From: Stercorarius parasiticus
Lineage: Eukaryota; Chordata; Aves; Charadriiformes; Stercorariidae
Assembly: GCA_013396915.1 (NCBI GenBank)
Contig: VWZL01002051.1
Location: 1 to 64,000 of the forward strand
Direction of reading: 5' to 3'
DNA: 64,000 nucleotides
Shown here: positions 35,612 to 47,691 of the stretch, in pieces
How the letters are laid out: each line of letters opens with the position of its first letter
Numbering within the stretch: the stretch's first letter is position 1
Notes under the pieces: generated by a model
Told to the model about the DNA's origin: nothing
What the model saw: the letters and a program-made list of their open reading frames with translations, nothing else
The model's database searches: none
Program-made: the position numbers and the translations under genes

Positions 35612-36524
35612 GTGGGATTTTGGTTCTGCCTAGAAATTTTATAATTTGTTAAGTGGATATATCTATGTAATGCCCCATTTCTGAAAGCAGAATGCAGGGC
35701 TTTTAAATTCCCACGCCACAGTTTGGCGGCATGCAGAATGAATGGAAGATATTAATGTGACTGGTTTCTTCTTATGCTTTTATGTATGTTTAACTTTATA
35801 TTCATTTGCGATCCCATGGTTTTATTCCCATGTATGAAGCTAAGTGTATGTTGACAAGGCTAGGGCCCATTGTGTAATAATTTTGTGATGTATAGATGCA
35901 TTCAGACACTTCAAACCCTTCTGTCTTTCAGCAGTTGGTAGTAGCTCTTTGTTAATCTTCTTGACACTTCAGTGATAAATCTGATTTTCACATTTAAAGG
36001 AAAGATAGACAAGGGAAACACTGTCTATATTAATTTTAACAGGACCTCCTAAATTAATCTTCAGTTATTCTACTTAGCAACTTGGTGTTAATAACAATTC
36101 TTTCTCAAAGAGAAAATTGTATTCTCTGCAGTAAATTACTTCTGATGATTTATTGTGCTTGACTGAGGGTGGGGGAGTATGTCTGTCTGTTAATGTGCTT
36201 CAGCTACATGGAAGAGATTATCATTTTTCCAAGGAGTCCATTTTCCATGGCTTAAAGATACCTGTTTATCACAGAAAGTGAAGTATTCACAGCCTTTCTT
36301 TGAAAGGGATTCATGCTGTGGGGTTTTTTTAAATGTAAATTTAATTTTTTTTTTAAATTTAAAGCTTGTGCACTGCCTTAAACACCTGTGGTTCTCCCTC
36401 AGCTCTGTAGCCTTTCTCCTTGGTTATAACTAGTGCTCTGACTGCAGCAGACATCTTTTTCTTCCTCTTTTAAGAAGGTAGAAACTCCCTGCTTTACCTT
36501 GGAAAAGGTCTAAAGTATTATTGC

Positions 36525-37280
36525 AGAATCATAGAGTTTCTCAACTTGGAAGGGACCCTTAGGATCATCGAATCCAACTCCCTGTTCCTCACGGGACTAC
36601 CTAAAACTAGACCATATGACTAAGAGGTCTCCTTGAACTCTGACAGTCTTGGTGCGTGACCACTTCCCTTGGGAGCCTATTCCAGTGACTGACCACCCTC
36701 TCACTGAAGAATCTTTTCCTAATGTTCAATCTGAACTTCCTCTGATGCAGCTTCATCCTATTTTCTCGTGGTCTGTTGCTGGTCACCAGAGAGAGGACAT
36801 CAGCACCTCCCCGTCCACTGCTTCCCTTGAGGAAGTTGTAGACTGCCATGAGGTCACTCCTCAGCCTTCACTTCTCCAAGCTGAACAAGCCAAGTGACCT
36901 CAGCCGCTCCTCCTAAGTCTTGCCCTCAAGACCTTTCACCATCATGGTCGCCCGCCTCTGGACACACTCCAATAGTTTGATGTTCTTCTTATATTGAGGT
37001 GCCCAAAACTGCACACAATACTTGCGGTGGGGCTGCACCAGCGCAGTGTAGAGTGGGACAATCACCTCCCTTGACTGGCTAGCTATGCTGTGCTGGATGC
37101 ACCCCAGGACATGGTTGGCTGTTTTGGCTGCCAGGGCACACTGTTAACTCATATTCAACTTGGCATCAACCCAAACCACCAGATCTGTTTCCACAGGACT
37201 GCTCTCCATCCTCTCGTCCCCCAATTTGAATTGTGAATATTCCTTCACTATGTCCTCCATATGCCTTCTACATTGGGATT
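36525..37280 (-). mobile_element. CR1 LINE, 3' end and ORF2 tail
   Basis: The plus strand begins with the inverted CR1 3' terminus (AGAATCATAGAG, CTTGGAAGGGACC, TCGAATCCAACTCCC). The minus-strand frame 36607-36849 then gives [33 protein letters not shown] and [10 protein letters not shown], the standard ORF2 C-terminal motifs. Similarity continues upstream through the antisense of RVQRR.. and RPHLEY-like regions to about 37280, where it fades. The copy has several indels and is dead. Confidence 0.9.
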
Positions 37281-39171
37281 CACCTCCCTGTCACTGGGAA
37301 ACTAGTCTGTCACTTGCTATACTCTTACAGGCTGTATTCATTAACTTTTCTTACATGTAGGGAATGTTTTTTATCCATGAGTACTTCTTTCTTCTTTTAA
37401 TTAGATTATTGTGGGGGTAGCTGCAAGTACTACCATTTCAAAGAAGCAGCAGCATGTAGTAATGTAGCCAGACATTGGACTGTAACCAACAGAACTCAAA
37501 CACTGGGTCTTTCCAGTACAGTTCATGGGAAAGCAATGGTGTCAGCAACTGGCGCTGTAGCTTGATTGTGAGGGCCTGGGTTTCTTTTTACTTATTCAGC
37601 AGTCCAATAAAGACACTGAATAAAGATCTGTTCCACGTTGCAGAGCAAATTGAGACTATTGTATCCCTTCTCTCAATAGGAAGGAGCAGAAATAAGCATC
37701 TCTGATCTCTAGACGGGAGCAAAGAGGTTTTAGTTCTGAGTAACAAAGATGATTCAAAGCAGCGTATTTTTCTCTTTGTAGAGTGTGGTACAAGCTGTGA
37801 GAAACCTCACAGCTAATGCTATAATTAAAAAAAATGTGATTAATGGCTTTGAGAGTGGTATTTGAGAAGTCTTGTTGAGTATCATGAAAAAATCACGTTC
37901 CCTGATGTATCAAATAAGGAGAATATGGGGCACTTGATGCCACGAAAGACTCATGGGATACTGATATCTCCAGTTTTACGGGGTGTAAATGGTGAAGACC
38001 TGTTGGAAAATATGTATCATTAAGTGGGAACACTGATTTTTCAGTGTAAATGAATTAAGTACTAAATTACATGCAGCATATGGATTTACATTTGGATGAC
38101 TGATTTTATGTCTGGAATAATTTTTTGCTTCATTAGCATTTCATCAGCTTTTGTAAGGCATTTGTAAAAAGCATGTTTGCAGTCTTGCAGAATAATCATA
38201 AAATCACAGAACTTCAAGATAGTGGTGATACTAAAATTAATGCCACCTATACATGGAAGTTTAAAAGACCTGTATTGATCAAGGTTAATCTGAATGTTTA
38301 ATAATAATTAACTAATAACAGGCAGTTTCTTCAAGGTCTGATTCAGTGTTACTGGGAATTAAAGTACTATTAGCAGAGGTTGGAACTGACTATGCACCAA
38401 ATGCATGAGACAAGTAATAGGTAACAATAACTTAGTTTTAATGTAGCATATACCTAGTACATCCAGAAGTAGTGAGTGTAGTATGGATTTTATGAGATTA
38501 AATTAAACTCTGAAAAGAGTGAATTCGTTATCAGTTATTAAGAATTTTTGGCTACCTCATTTGTATTTCATTCATCTACTTCATAGTTAATGTAGCCTAA
38601 AATAATTCAGTGACGTTTTTACCTGGCAACTGCAAGAGGGAGCAATTTGAAATTCATATTGAATGTTTCCAATTATATCTTGTTAAATTTGATTTAGCAA
38701 CACTTTTAATAAAAAGTGATAGTTTATCGATCACTAATTATCAGGATTTATGTGATAAGCCAGCAAACTCTCAAAATGAATCCTAATCATCAGTTACAGC
38801 ATAACACGAAACTGAAAACTTTAATGGTCCCATTATTTCCAGGTAATATGTTTTCTTTTACCTATCACTAAACATAAGGAAATGCTAAATAAATGAAATA
38901 CTATATAAATATCCAGAGGATTAGGCATTGACAGATCACTGGTAATTGCAATAATTGTCATGCGACTCCATCTTTCTGTGTTGTTTTTGCAGACCATAGC
39001 GTACGAGTCTTTTTCTGTTTGCTGGAAGGGGAAGCCCTCCGTCCTTACACATTCATAGCATTCTACTGAGGACTGAATAAGCTGCAGAGAACAGCATATT
39101 CCTATGGACCACTAGTCTGTTGATAACATGCCCATTTTCAATATCGGTCTTTTCAGCATAATGCAGATACA

Positions 39172-39205
39172 TATACATAGTACATGGGTATACATAGTAC
39201 ATGGT
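39172..39205. repeat. 17-bp tandem duplication, two copies
   Basis: TATACATAGTACATGGG at 39172-39188 is repeated as TATACATAGTACATGGT at 39189-39205, with one difference at the last base. It is a minor local duplication. Confidence 0.8.
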
Positions 39206-40618
39206 ATTTGAGAATCTGAGTTGTCTGCTTTTTCTGTCTTTGCAACCACGAACCTCACTTTTTGCTCTGTTCAGTAATGGACAGTGGGAAAGAACCACTG
39301 TTTCCTCCTTAAAAACATACATTCCTGTGATGCTGAGCAACAAAAGCACACATGTTGTGTATCTGAAAGCCAGGCCCAGTTACTTAAAAAAAGAAGGGGA
39401 ATTAATTTTGAGCAACTGAAAGGGCAGGTTTCACTACTACTTTGGCTAGGAAAGATAGCAGAGCCAGTCTGAGGGAGCTGAGTTAGTGATGTCTTGTCAC
39501 CTTTTTGCCATTAATATTCTGGATTGCTACAGAGGAAAGACTGTTATTTGTCACTGGTTTTGTGTTGCTATATGTTGGTGCTGTAAGGGTGCAAGGTAAG
39601 GTATTAATATATGATAAGTGACCATATAAAAGTGCTGATGGCAATCCTGCTGGTGGTGAGCTCATCTTTCAGAAATTTGAACACTGTGAAAATAGGATTA
39701 AACTCATTTCCAAGTCATTGTTAGTAGTTTTCTACATGATGTATCTCCTAGAGAAATTCAGAGAAGTAAGTCTCTTGGGGAATTTCCTCAAGGGATAATG
39801 TGTGTACATGATGGGGAATTTGGGTGATTTTTAGTATGTTTCTTAGAGCCTGAAATGAATTAGAGCTTGCAGAGGCCCCATCCATAACCTTATGTCTTAA
39901 ACGCAAAGCCCGTTCTTCATCTCCAAGGTCCACTTTGTCTTATCAGTGTTCATCTTTGTAGTGGGAAATGAACTATCATTGATTATACTAAATTTCATAC
40001 ATCTGCAACAGGTCTGCCTTCCTGCAGCAGGATGTAAGAGTCTGAGGTGTTGCTGATACCCTCATGCGGGACACGAAATTTCTGTCCTGTTGTCTTTATC
40101 TTGATATTGTAAGGAATCAGAAATTGCTAACTGTTGCAAGTCCTGCCTTAGACCCATCTGCTAACTTCTGTGCAGTTCCAATTCTATGTTATTTAGGTTA
40201 AGGACACAAGTCAACAAACCATGAGAACTGTTATAACTATATAGTCCTTAATCCTGTGGTCATGATAATGCAACCACTCAAGGGAGCAGTTCTTTGTTCT
40301 CTGCTTTGTTGCTGTGCGATCAATGCCTTAGCAATAATGATTAGTAATTGACATCCTGTTGTTCTGTATATGTAGCTTATTTAGACTTGATTAATGCCCA
40401 TAAAGGCAATGGGAAATTTTCCATTATCATTTGATCAAAACTTTAGATAGGAATCGAAAGCACAAACTGACTTATAACATCCAATGATCTGGGAATCAGC
40501 CATAACCAGCTGATTTATGTGTGATCTGATGGCATTAACCTTCAGAATCTGGAGGACATCATGGGGTACAGTAATTTGCCAAATGTGTGACATAAAGTTG
40601 TGCTTTCCTCCCTTGCAG

Positions 40619-40785
40619 CTTAAAAATGGAGCCGAAGACCAAAGGACTAAAACAACAACAGCAGCAACATAAGAAACTGCTGGCGGCCATGCTTTCTCAG
40701 GACTCATTTGATTCTGCTCAAAGCACAGCTCCATCTGTAACCGAAGAAGATATTGACAATGAAGATGATGCAATGGAACTGCTGG
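40619..40785 (+). CDS. C8orf34: C8orf34 internal exon, Q-run and acidic segment
   Basis: The exon is 167 bp, enters at phase 2 and leaves at phase 1. After the split serine codon it encodes [11 protein letters not shown], a run of five glutamines, then [18 protein letters not shown], then [16 protein letters not shown], ending one base into the next codon. The Q-run encoded by mixed CAA and CAG followed by the [11 protein letters not shown] helix and the acidic block is typical of C8orf34. The acceptor is CTCCCTTGCAG and the donor is CTGG followed by GTAACT. The ATG at 40626 is internal and is not taken as a start, because the two codons before it and the phase fit the upstream exon. If the intron were retained the frame would end at 40836-40838. 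Confidence 0.93.
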
Positions 40786-41657
40786 GTAACTGCAAAAAAT
40801 TATGTGCATTTTCTGATAATTTTTTTATTATAGATTAATCTAAAAAGTGTAATATCTGATCAAACATAAATTAGTTTAAATCTGCTCCCTGTGTTTGAAA
40901 CTAAAGTATCCAGCAGCTGTATGAAGGTTCACAGCATTTAACTTGTAACTTTCAGGAGTGAATGTAATGAAGACCGTATATGTGTGTGAATAAACTGCTA
41001 GCTGCATCAAAATCCTATGAAATATCAAACATTTCAGGTGCCTAAAGTTTTGATTTGATTTCCTACATAAAACACTTGCAGGTTCTACTTGGAGAATGTA
41101 TTTATGTACAAGGAGCAGAATCGGCTTCACTGGCTTTCATCTAGTTCTTTTTATTAGCTGTATCACAGTTCTAACTTCAGTAGGTTTTATTTGAGACTTA
41201 CTAGCTATGAATAGCTTATGCAATGTGAATTTGTAACCTCTGCAGAGGATTTGATTGTAATTTTCCAGTAGACTGTATTGTATGTTAAATTGCACTCTAG
41301 AAGGCTCTGTGCTCACTGCTTTCTCCCTTTCCTAGAATTACTAGTTGTGACAGGAGGGAAATTGCTGAAGAAAGTTAATTAGTAGTCTTTTCTGCCATTT
41401 TTAAAAGCTTCAATGTAAGATGTTTGAAAAGTAGTCATGGATTTCATTTTTTTTTTCCACCGTTTTTGCCATATAGAACTTTATGTGGGATCAAAGCACA
41501 GGAAATACACAGTCTCAGGATTGGTCAGCATTCTTACATTTATGAATTCTATCACAAGTTATTTGTTTCAGGTTGGACCTTAATCTAGAAATCAGAAAAA
41601 CACATGGTGCTCTACTCTGTTTCCGTTATATTTCTCTTGTTTTCTTACTGCAGTCTT

Positions 41658-41875
41658 CATAGGATCACAGAGTAGTTGAGGTTGGAGGGGACTGCTGGAG
41701 ACATCTAGTCCAACCCCCTGCTCAAAACAATCACCTATAGCAGGTTGCTCTGAACAATGTTCAGTTGGGTTTTGACTCTCTCCAATAATGGGGACTTTAA
41801 GACATTTCTGGGCAACGTGTTCCAATGCTTGACCATGCTCATGGCAAAATAATTCTTTTTATATGCTTAAATAAT
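41658..41875 (-). mobile_element. CR1 LINE 3' end
   Basis: The plus strand reads as inverted CR1 3' sequence: AGGATCACAGAGTAG, GAGGTTGGAGGGGACTGC, CATCTAGTCCAACCCCCTGC, then the antisense of the ORF2 tail (GGGCAACGTGTTCCAATGC). It is 5'-truncated near 41875. Confidence 0.9.
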
Positions 41876-44800
41876 TGTGAATTAATACATATTTTATTTT
41901 TTTTCGGTAGTTTTGATGCATGCATTTGTTTTTACAGGAAATAAGAGTTAATGAGCTGGGTCACTCAGGTGTCACGGTGGGTCAGTTAGTTCTTTGTGTT
42001 TGAAGGAAGTCACACTATTTGTGACTGTGGGCTTGCAGTCTTCATGGAATCAGGTGGTATTTTCAGAACTAATCCATGGATTACAGTGAAGGCCATAATT
42101 AGTCTGTAGCTGCATTATCTCTTTATTTGCTCCTGCAATTTACAGATCTTTCCAACTTTTCAGTGTGGCATAAAAAACAAGCTGAATGGGTGTCTTGTAC
42201 TGACATAAACCACAGGACTCCTAACGTAGTATTCTGTGGCATCTGGAAGGTACAATATGTGACTGTCTGTGTGATGTTGTTGGCCTCATTATGTATCACA
42301 TACAGAATAGAATCTTTTGTTGAGGAAGATTTATCAAATAGATGTGTAGGTCTTTCCTTCTAGACATTTGAATCCCTCAAGGTATCCAGAACCAGAAAGG
42401 CAGTATAATTACCTGTGTACAAGCAAGTGTTTTTTTGTTGTGTTTTTTTTTTTTTTAATAAGAACTCAATTGTAAGAATCTATTCTGGTTTTTTGTGCCA
42501 TGCGAAACCTGGAAAGGTTTTCTATCTTGCATTTTCTTGAAACTGGCAAAGTTTATACAAAATCAACTCAAGAATAGGAAAGGTCATAAACAGGGCCTCT
42601 GGTTTGGGTAGAGTGTCATATAAGTGATTCTGAGATTCTGAAGCAAAATCATGGCATATTTGATAAATAGACATGATTATAGTGATTATAAAATAGACAT
42701 GTTATTGTAACTACCACTGATAGAAAGTTCAATATGCACATCTTGGTGTTGAAAGTGCTGTGCTTCTGAAAGACTGGCTTTTATTTTAATTTTTGTTTTG
42801 CAATTTGCTGACAGGATATGGTTTATATTTGATATAAGGTTAGGTTACATCTTGCAGAACTGCTCAAAACTTGAGGATATGACAAAGTGTTGCACAGGAA
42901 GGGTGTTTTATTTTCTTTTGAAGGTAATATAAAGAACCTAAGTTTCTATCGGCAAACATAGGTATTTTTCATTGCTATATTTTCCAGATCAGTAACTGTA
43001 TGATACTGGGATTGAATTTTTTTATTATGTACTGCATTAATCCATTAACTGTTTTGATGCTTTTACACTGCTTATACGCAGTATAACTAATTTCAAATCA
43101 TGGCTTTCTGCCATCACTGAATTGCAGGGCACTGTTGCATACAGCTACTTGACTTGTTCCCTTTAGAGTTCAGTATTTATTGCTTATTCAGCCCTTTCTT
43201 AAAAAATTACAAAACCTCACGCTCCTAAGTCTGGATTCTGGAAAAAAAATTTCTGCTATTTATAGCAGATAATTTTACTGCATACCCTGATTATAATGCA
43301 GGTTTTTGTGAAACACAAACTTCCATCTTTATGTGTGTTCAAGAGATTCTTTTTCATAGTTCGATTGATTTATTTAGGTATTAAAAGCATGAAACTGACT
43401 GTTGGTATGTTTTCTTTTAAAAAAACCCTCCTAGTACTCACATCAGAATTGTCAATAAAGCTAGAATGAAACATTCCAAATAGAAGAAACAAACAAGCTG
43501 TTATACTTCTGAAGAATCCATGTCAAAAGAAATCTTTGTGCAAAACTGAAAAAGAATATTATGGGGCTACATTCTGATTTCGGTTATCACTCTTTATGTA
43601 TAACATAAGATGCACTGGAGGGCTGTTATCACACTCATAACTTTCTAAGTGTGTTCAGTTATGCAGGTGGCTGAAAGAGATCGCTGGCAGATAACATTGT
43701 AGTGAAAAGGATTTTCCTGATTTTAAAAAGTTGAGAACTGTAACTGTAATATCACATGTATTTGTAAATGTAAAAAGGGTAATGCAATTGAGGTCTGTGA
43801 CTGAAAATTATATCTAACGTCTTGTTTTATATACATCATAATGCCAAGTATTGTGTTTTGTAAATCTAATTGGGAGCTGAAGTAGTTCTTTGTAAAACTC
43901 TGCAGTCCTTTTGGAATTCCATGAGATTTGAGCTTAAGCTGTCTTTCGCATTTGTCTGAAGTCCACTGAGACTTTGAAATCATGTTGTTTCTTCAGTATC
44001 TCACTGATGTCCATTGGAGAGGACTTGAACTGTATTTTCCCTGAAATTGCTGGGAATATTGATTGAACAGTCACCAAAGCATGACTCATTGTTATGCATA
44101 AACATAGGCATGGTAAAAGCATAAGTTTTTTGTAGCACACTTGGACTTAAATATACATTCTTGAGCTTTTTAGAAATAAGGAACACGAAAAAGAAATTCT
44201 GTTTTGTTTTACACAATATTGATATTTAGTCACAATGCTCAATCACCTCTTGTTGTTGCCCAATCATTATGCATGCTCACAATATTAAAAGTGTTACCAT
44301 GTGCTAATACATGCTGTGCAATAGTTAACTATGAAGCACCACTTCAAAGATAAGTGTACCAGAAAGCTCACACAGGTGTGGTTGAAGTGAAAGGTGGTGA
44401 TAATTGAAGCTCATTTCCTGCTGGCACATTGACGCATATGCCAGTCCATATGATTCTGAAAAGCCGCCATGATTTCAATGCAAATAATCATATATCTGAG
44501 TGAAATTTAAGTGTTTGCAACATCAGGACTTGTAAAAACATCTGTTCTTCAGAGCTGGTTTCACAGTAATAGTGTTTCTTTTGCTCAATGCAGAGATCTT
44601 AAGTGAAAGTTCAGGGATTCTCTGCCTCATGTTTATTACCTATAATTCTTGCTACGCACTAACAAACCAGAATCTTTAAAGAGAGCAATGCACTTTAAGT
44701 AGTAATATATTTTTAAACTGTTGTTATCAGGAGATACCCGATGTCTTCTGTTTGCTTTACTATCTCTTCTTCTAATCTTTAGAATTTCTTTTTTCCTCAA

Positions 44801-47151
44801 AAGCTTTCCAAATGCTAATTACTTAATCACTGTAACACCCCTGAAAGATTGGCTGGTGATTTACCTTTTATAAGAAGAGGAGAAACAGAATTTAGTGGAG
44901 ATTGCCTTTGCCTACAGGATGAGACAATAACTCACTGTCTGGTAGTCTACCCCTTATGTTGTCTATACTGCTTTTCTAATAAGTCTCTAAGTGTGTCCAA
45001 TCTGCAGTGCTTTCAGTACATTTCCTCTGGTTCAACAGACATTCCTGATTTCCCTGTTTCCTATAGGTCTTTGGCAACATCCAGGAAAACAGTCTCTAGA
45101 CCTGATAAATTATTCTAATATTAGCAGCAGATTGTTCCTCTTTGTTGTCTCTCCCAGCTGGACAAAAACATCTCCTCCATTATGTGACTAGAATACATCA
45201 TTTGCCAGAAGAGAGGCCACAAGGCCCTGGGAAAGATGGTATGTGAGTTGTACTACGTCTTCAGAACAGTTTTCTGGCCCACAGCCTGTTTTGTTGGAGT
45301 TTAAGTAGAATGATTCTGTGGGAGAAAGCTGTGTGAATTGCTCATCGTGTCCTCTTTTGCTGACTCTTCTTTTTTGGTAGCCATTGGGAAATCAGTAACA
45401 TTACCAATGAGCACCTGCTGCGTAGTGCAGGCAGAGACGCTGACACCAGTGGGAGACAGTAGGCCTCTTCTGCCTGCAGAGGCTGGCTGCAGTATGCATT
45501 GCAAAATTTTCAGTGGGAGATGTAATGCACTGGTGCAAATGTGTGTTACAGATCTCCATTAGAAAGATTTAAATACCTTTTTGAGGTGGAAAAATAGGAT
45601 AGCATAGATAATCTCACATCCCTTCAGATACTGGGAACCCTAAGTTACGCAACGTTGGTCGGACCTCTAGTCACAGCACCGTATGCTGCACAGATCCTGC
45701 CATGCTAAAGTTCACTAGCATTACAGTTCTTAGGGCTCTTAGAAGTAAATTATTTAGTTTACTAAAGAATTTCATTCAGCATTTCTACTGTCAAGCAAAA
45801 GGATGTTCACATGACAACATGGTGGTTCACTTTTAAGTTAAGACCATGCAGGTGGTGTAATTGCCAAATGCCAAGTGAGAGCTGCCTGCAGTCTTCTCCC
45901 TAATGATTACCAGGCTAACTTTAGCCTGCAGCCAAGTGATATTTGCAGCCTGCAGAGCACACGACAGACCTGCGCCTGCTCAGGTCAATTTTCGAGTGGG
46001 TCATGAACTCCTCATTGTACAATGGTCCTCAGGTTTGGATCACCAGCAAGGAGGAAAGTCAGGGTAGCACAGTATTTTCATGCCACTGGAAGAAAATAAG
46101 TTTTCTGTCTAGTCAGAGATAGTGATCACTGCTTTAGCCCGTCACAGGAGAGTGATAATGGCAGTGTTATTTGTCTCATGTTCTTATCACTGAATGCTGA
46201 TTCTTTACGCTCAATGCAATAATAAACATTGGTGTTCTCAGATTCCAAAAAGATATTTAGCAAGGTATGATCCAGGATTATTTTTATCTTAAAAAAAAAA
46301 AAAGCAAAGTTGTTCATCTTATAGTATGTCTTCAAAAGTCAAGTGAAATGTCTTTGTATGCATCACTTGACTATCTGCATCATTACTGCCCTCCTAGTGA
46401 AATTTCTGAAAAAAGTTCCCATGTAGATAAATACTTAGATGCAGTGTTTTTGGAAATTGCAATAGATCTACATGCTTCCATTTCTAATGTCTTACAGAGT
46501 GAATCATCATAGCTTTTATGAAACTATTTGTATGAAGTTTTCTGTTTCCTTCAAATTTCAACAGCTGAAAAGAGTAGGCATGCTCTGTATCTGAAAGAGA
46601 AAGAAGAAAACACTGGTTTATTGCCTTTTTTTACTTGCATTACCTCCCAAAATGTGTAAAGCATTTATATACTTTTGTGCTCCTTGATGGTTACTACTGG
46701 AGCAAAAGAAGGATTGTATTATATGGACCAGGCTTAGCATATGAACAGTCATGATGTTACTGCCCTATGAATGATATGGCTAGTATGAATGAAATATCTT
46801 AAGCTTTACTTTTGTGAGATGTAATTGACTTTCTAAGTGATAGGTATTTGACATTCAGTGGCTTTTTTTTTAGAGTCTGATGTGGAAGATATAGTTCATC
46901 ACAATTTGAATAGAACTATTTGATTATAGGAAAAATGCCAATAAATGCAATTTTCTGTCATCACAGTTTCTAAAAGTTCTGATCTTCAATCTTCTGTTTA
47001 TCTTCCATTTATCTTCAGTCTTCTTCTATCTGTATGGTAGGCAATTTCTGATAATCCTGATTACCAGGTACTTTGAAACTCCTGAAAGATTTAGAATTTG
47101 GACAGACAATGAACAGTTGAAGACAAAAGTTCCAAAAGATGTTTTTTCCCT

Positions 47152-47691
47152 CTTTGTGGGTTGATCCCAGCAAGGTCTACAGGTCCTCCTCACTCGTTCA
47201 CTGCCCCACAGTGGTAGGGGAGAGAGAATAGGAAGAGCAAAAGCAAGAAAACTCATGGATTGAGATAAAGATAGTTTGATAACTGAAAGAAAAAATGAAA
47301 GAAAGAAGAAAAGAAAACCCCAAAACCTAAAACAAATGATGCCAAAGCAATCACTCATCACCTCCTACAAGCAGACTGATGCATAGCCAGTCCCCAAGCA
47401 ACACATACTTTGGGAAAAAACACCCCCCAGTATTTATTGCTGACCATGACATTATATGGCCTGGAATACCCCTTTGGTCAATTCAGGTCAGCTGTCCCAG
47501 CTGTATCACCTCCCAGCCTCTTGCCCACCCGCTGTGGGGCAGAGTGAGAAACAGAGAAAGCCTTAACTCTATGCGAGTGCCGTTCAGCAATAGCTAAAAG
47601 ATTCGTGTGTTATCAACACTATTTTAGTCGCAAATCTAAAACACAGCATAATATGAGGAAAATTAACTCCATCCCAGCTAGGCCCAGGACA
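47152..47691 (-). mobile_element. Solo LTR of an avian ERVL-type endogenous retrovirus
   Basis: The minus strand, read from 47691, begins TGTCCTGGGCCTAGCTGG and follows the layout I know from the abundant avian ERVL-class LTRs. It shows a GATGGAGTTAATTTTCCTC-like start, a TATA-like AATAAATACTGG near 47429-47440, and the late CTTTATCTCAATCCATGAG block near 47257-47275. It then ends in GGGATCAACCC. The probable 3' edge is 47152. The five bases TCCCT occur on both sides, at 47147-47151 and 47692-47696, as expected for a target-site duplication. No internal retroviral genes flank it, so it is a solo LTR left by recombination. The 3' terminal dinucleotide appears mutated. Subfamily is not assigned. 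Confidence 0.75.

Larger units (their letters stand above)
35612..40618 (+). other. C8orf34: C8orf34 intron, 5.0 kb
   Basis: Runs from GTGGGA at 35612 to CTCCCTTGCAG at 40618. It contains a minus-strand CR1 at about 36525-37280 and a 17-bp tandem duplication at 39172-39205. The rest is AT-rich sequence in which I see nothing. Confidence 0.85.

Noticed and set aside
38189..38225. Possible CR1 3' terminus (AATCATAAAATCACAGAAC)
   Set aside because: Only about 20 bases resemble the CR1 end and nothing after them matches; too short to support.
40435..40809. 124-codon minus-strand open frame
   Set aside because: It overlaps the antisense of the C8orf34 exon at 40619-40785 and is explained by codon composition of that exon.
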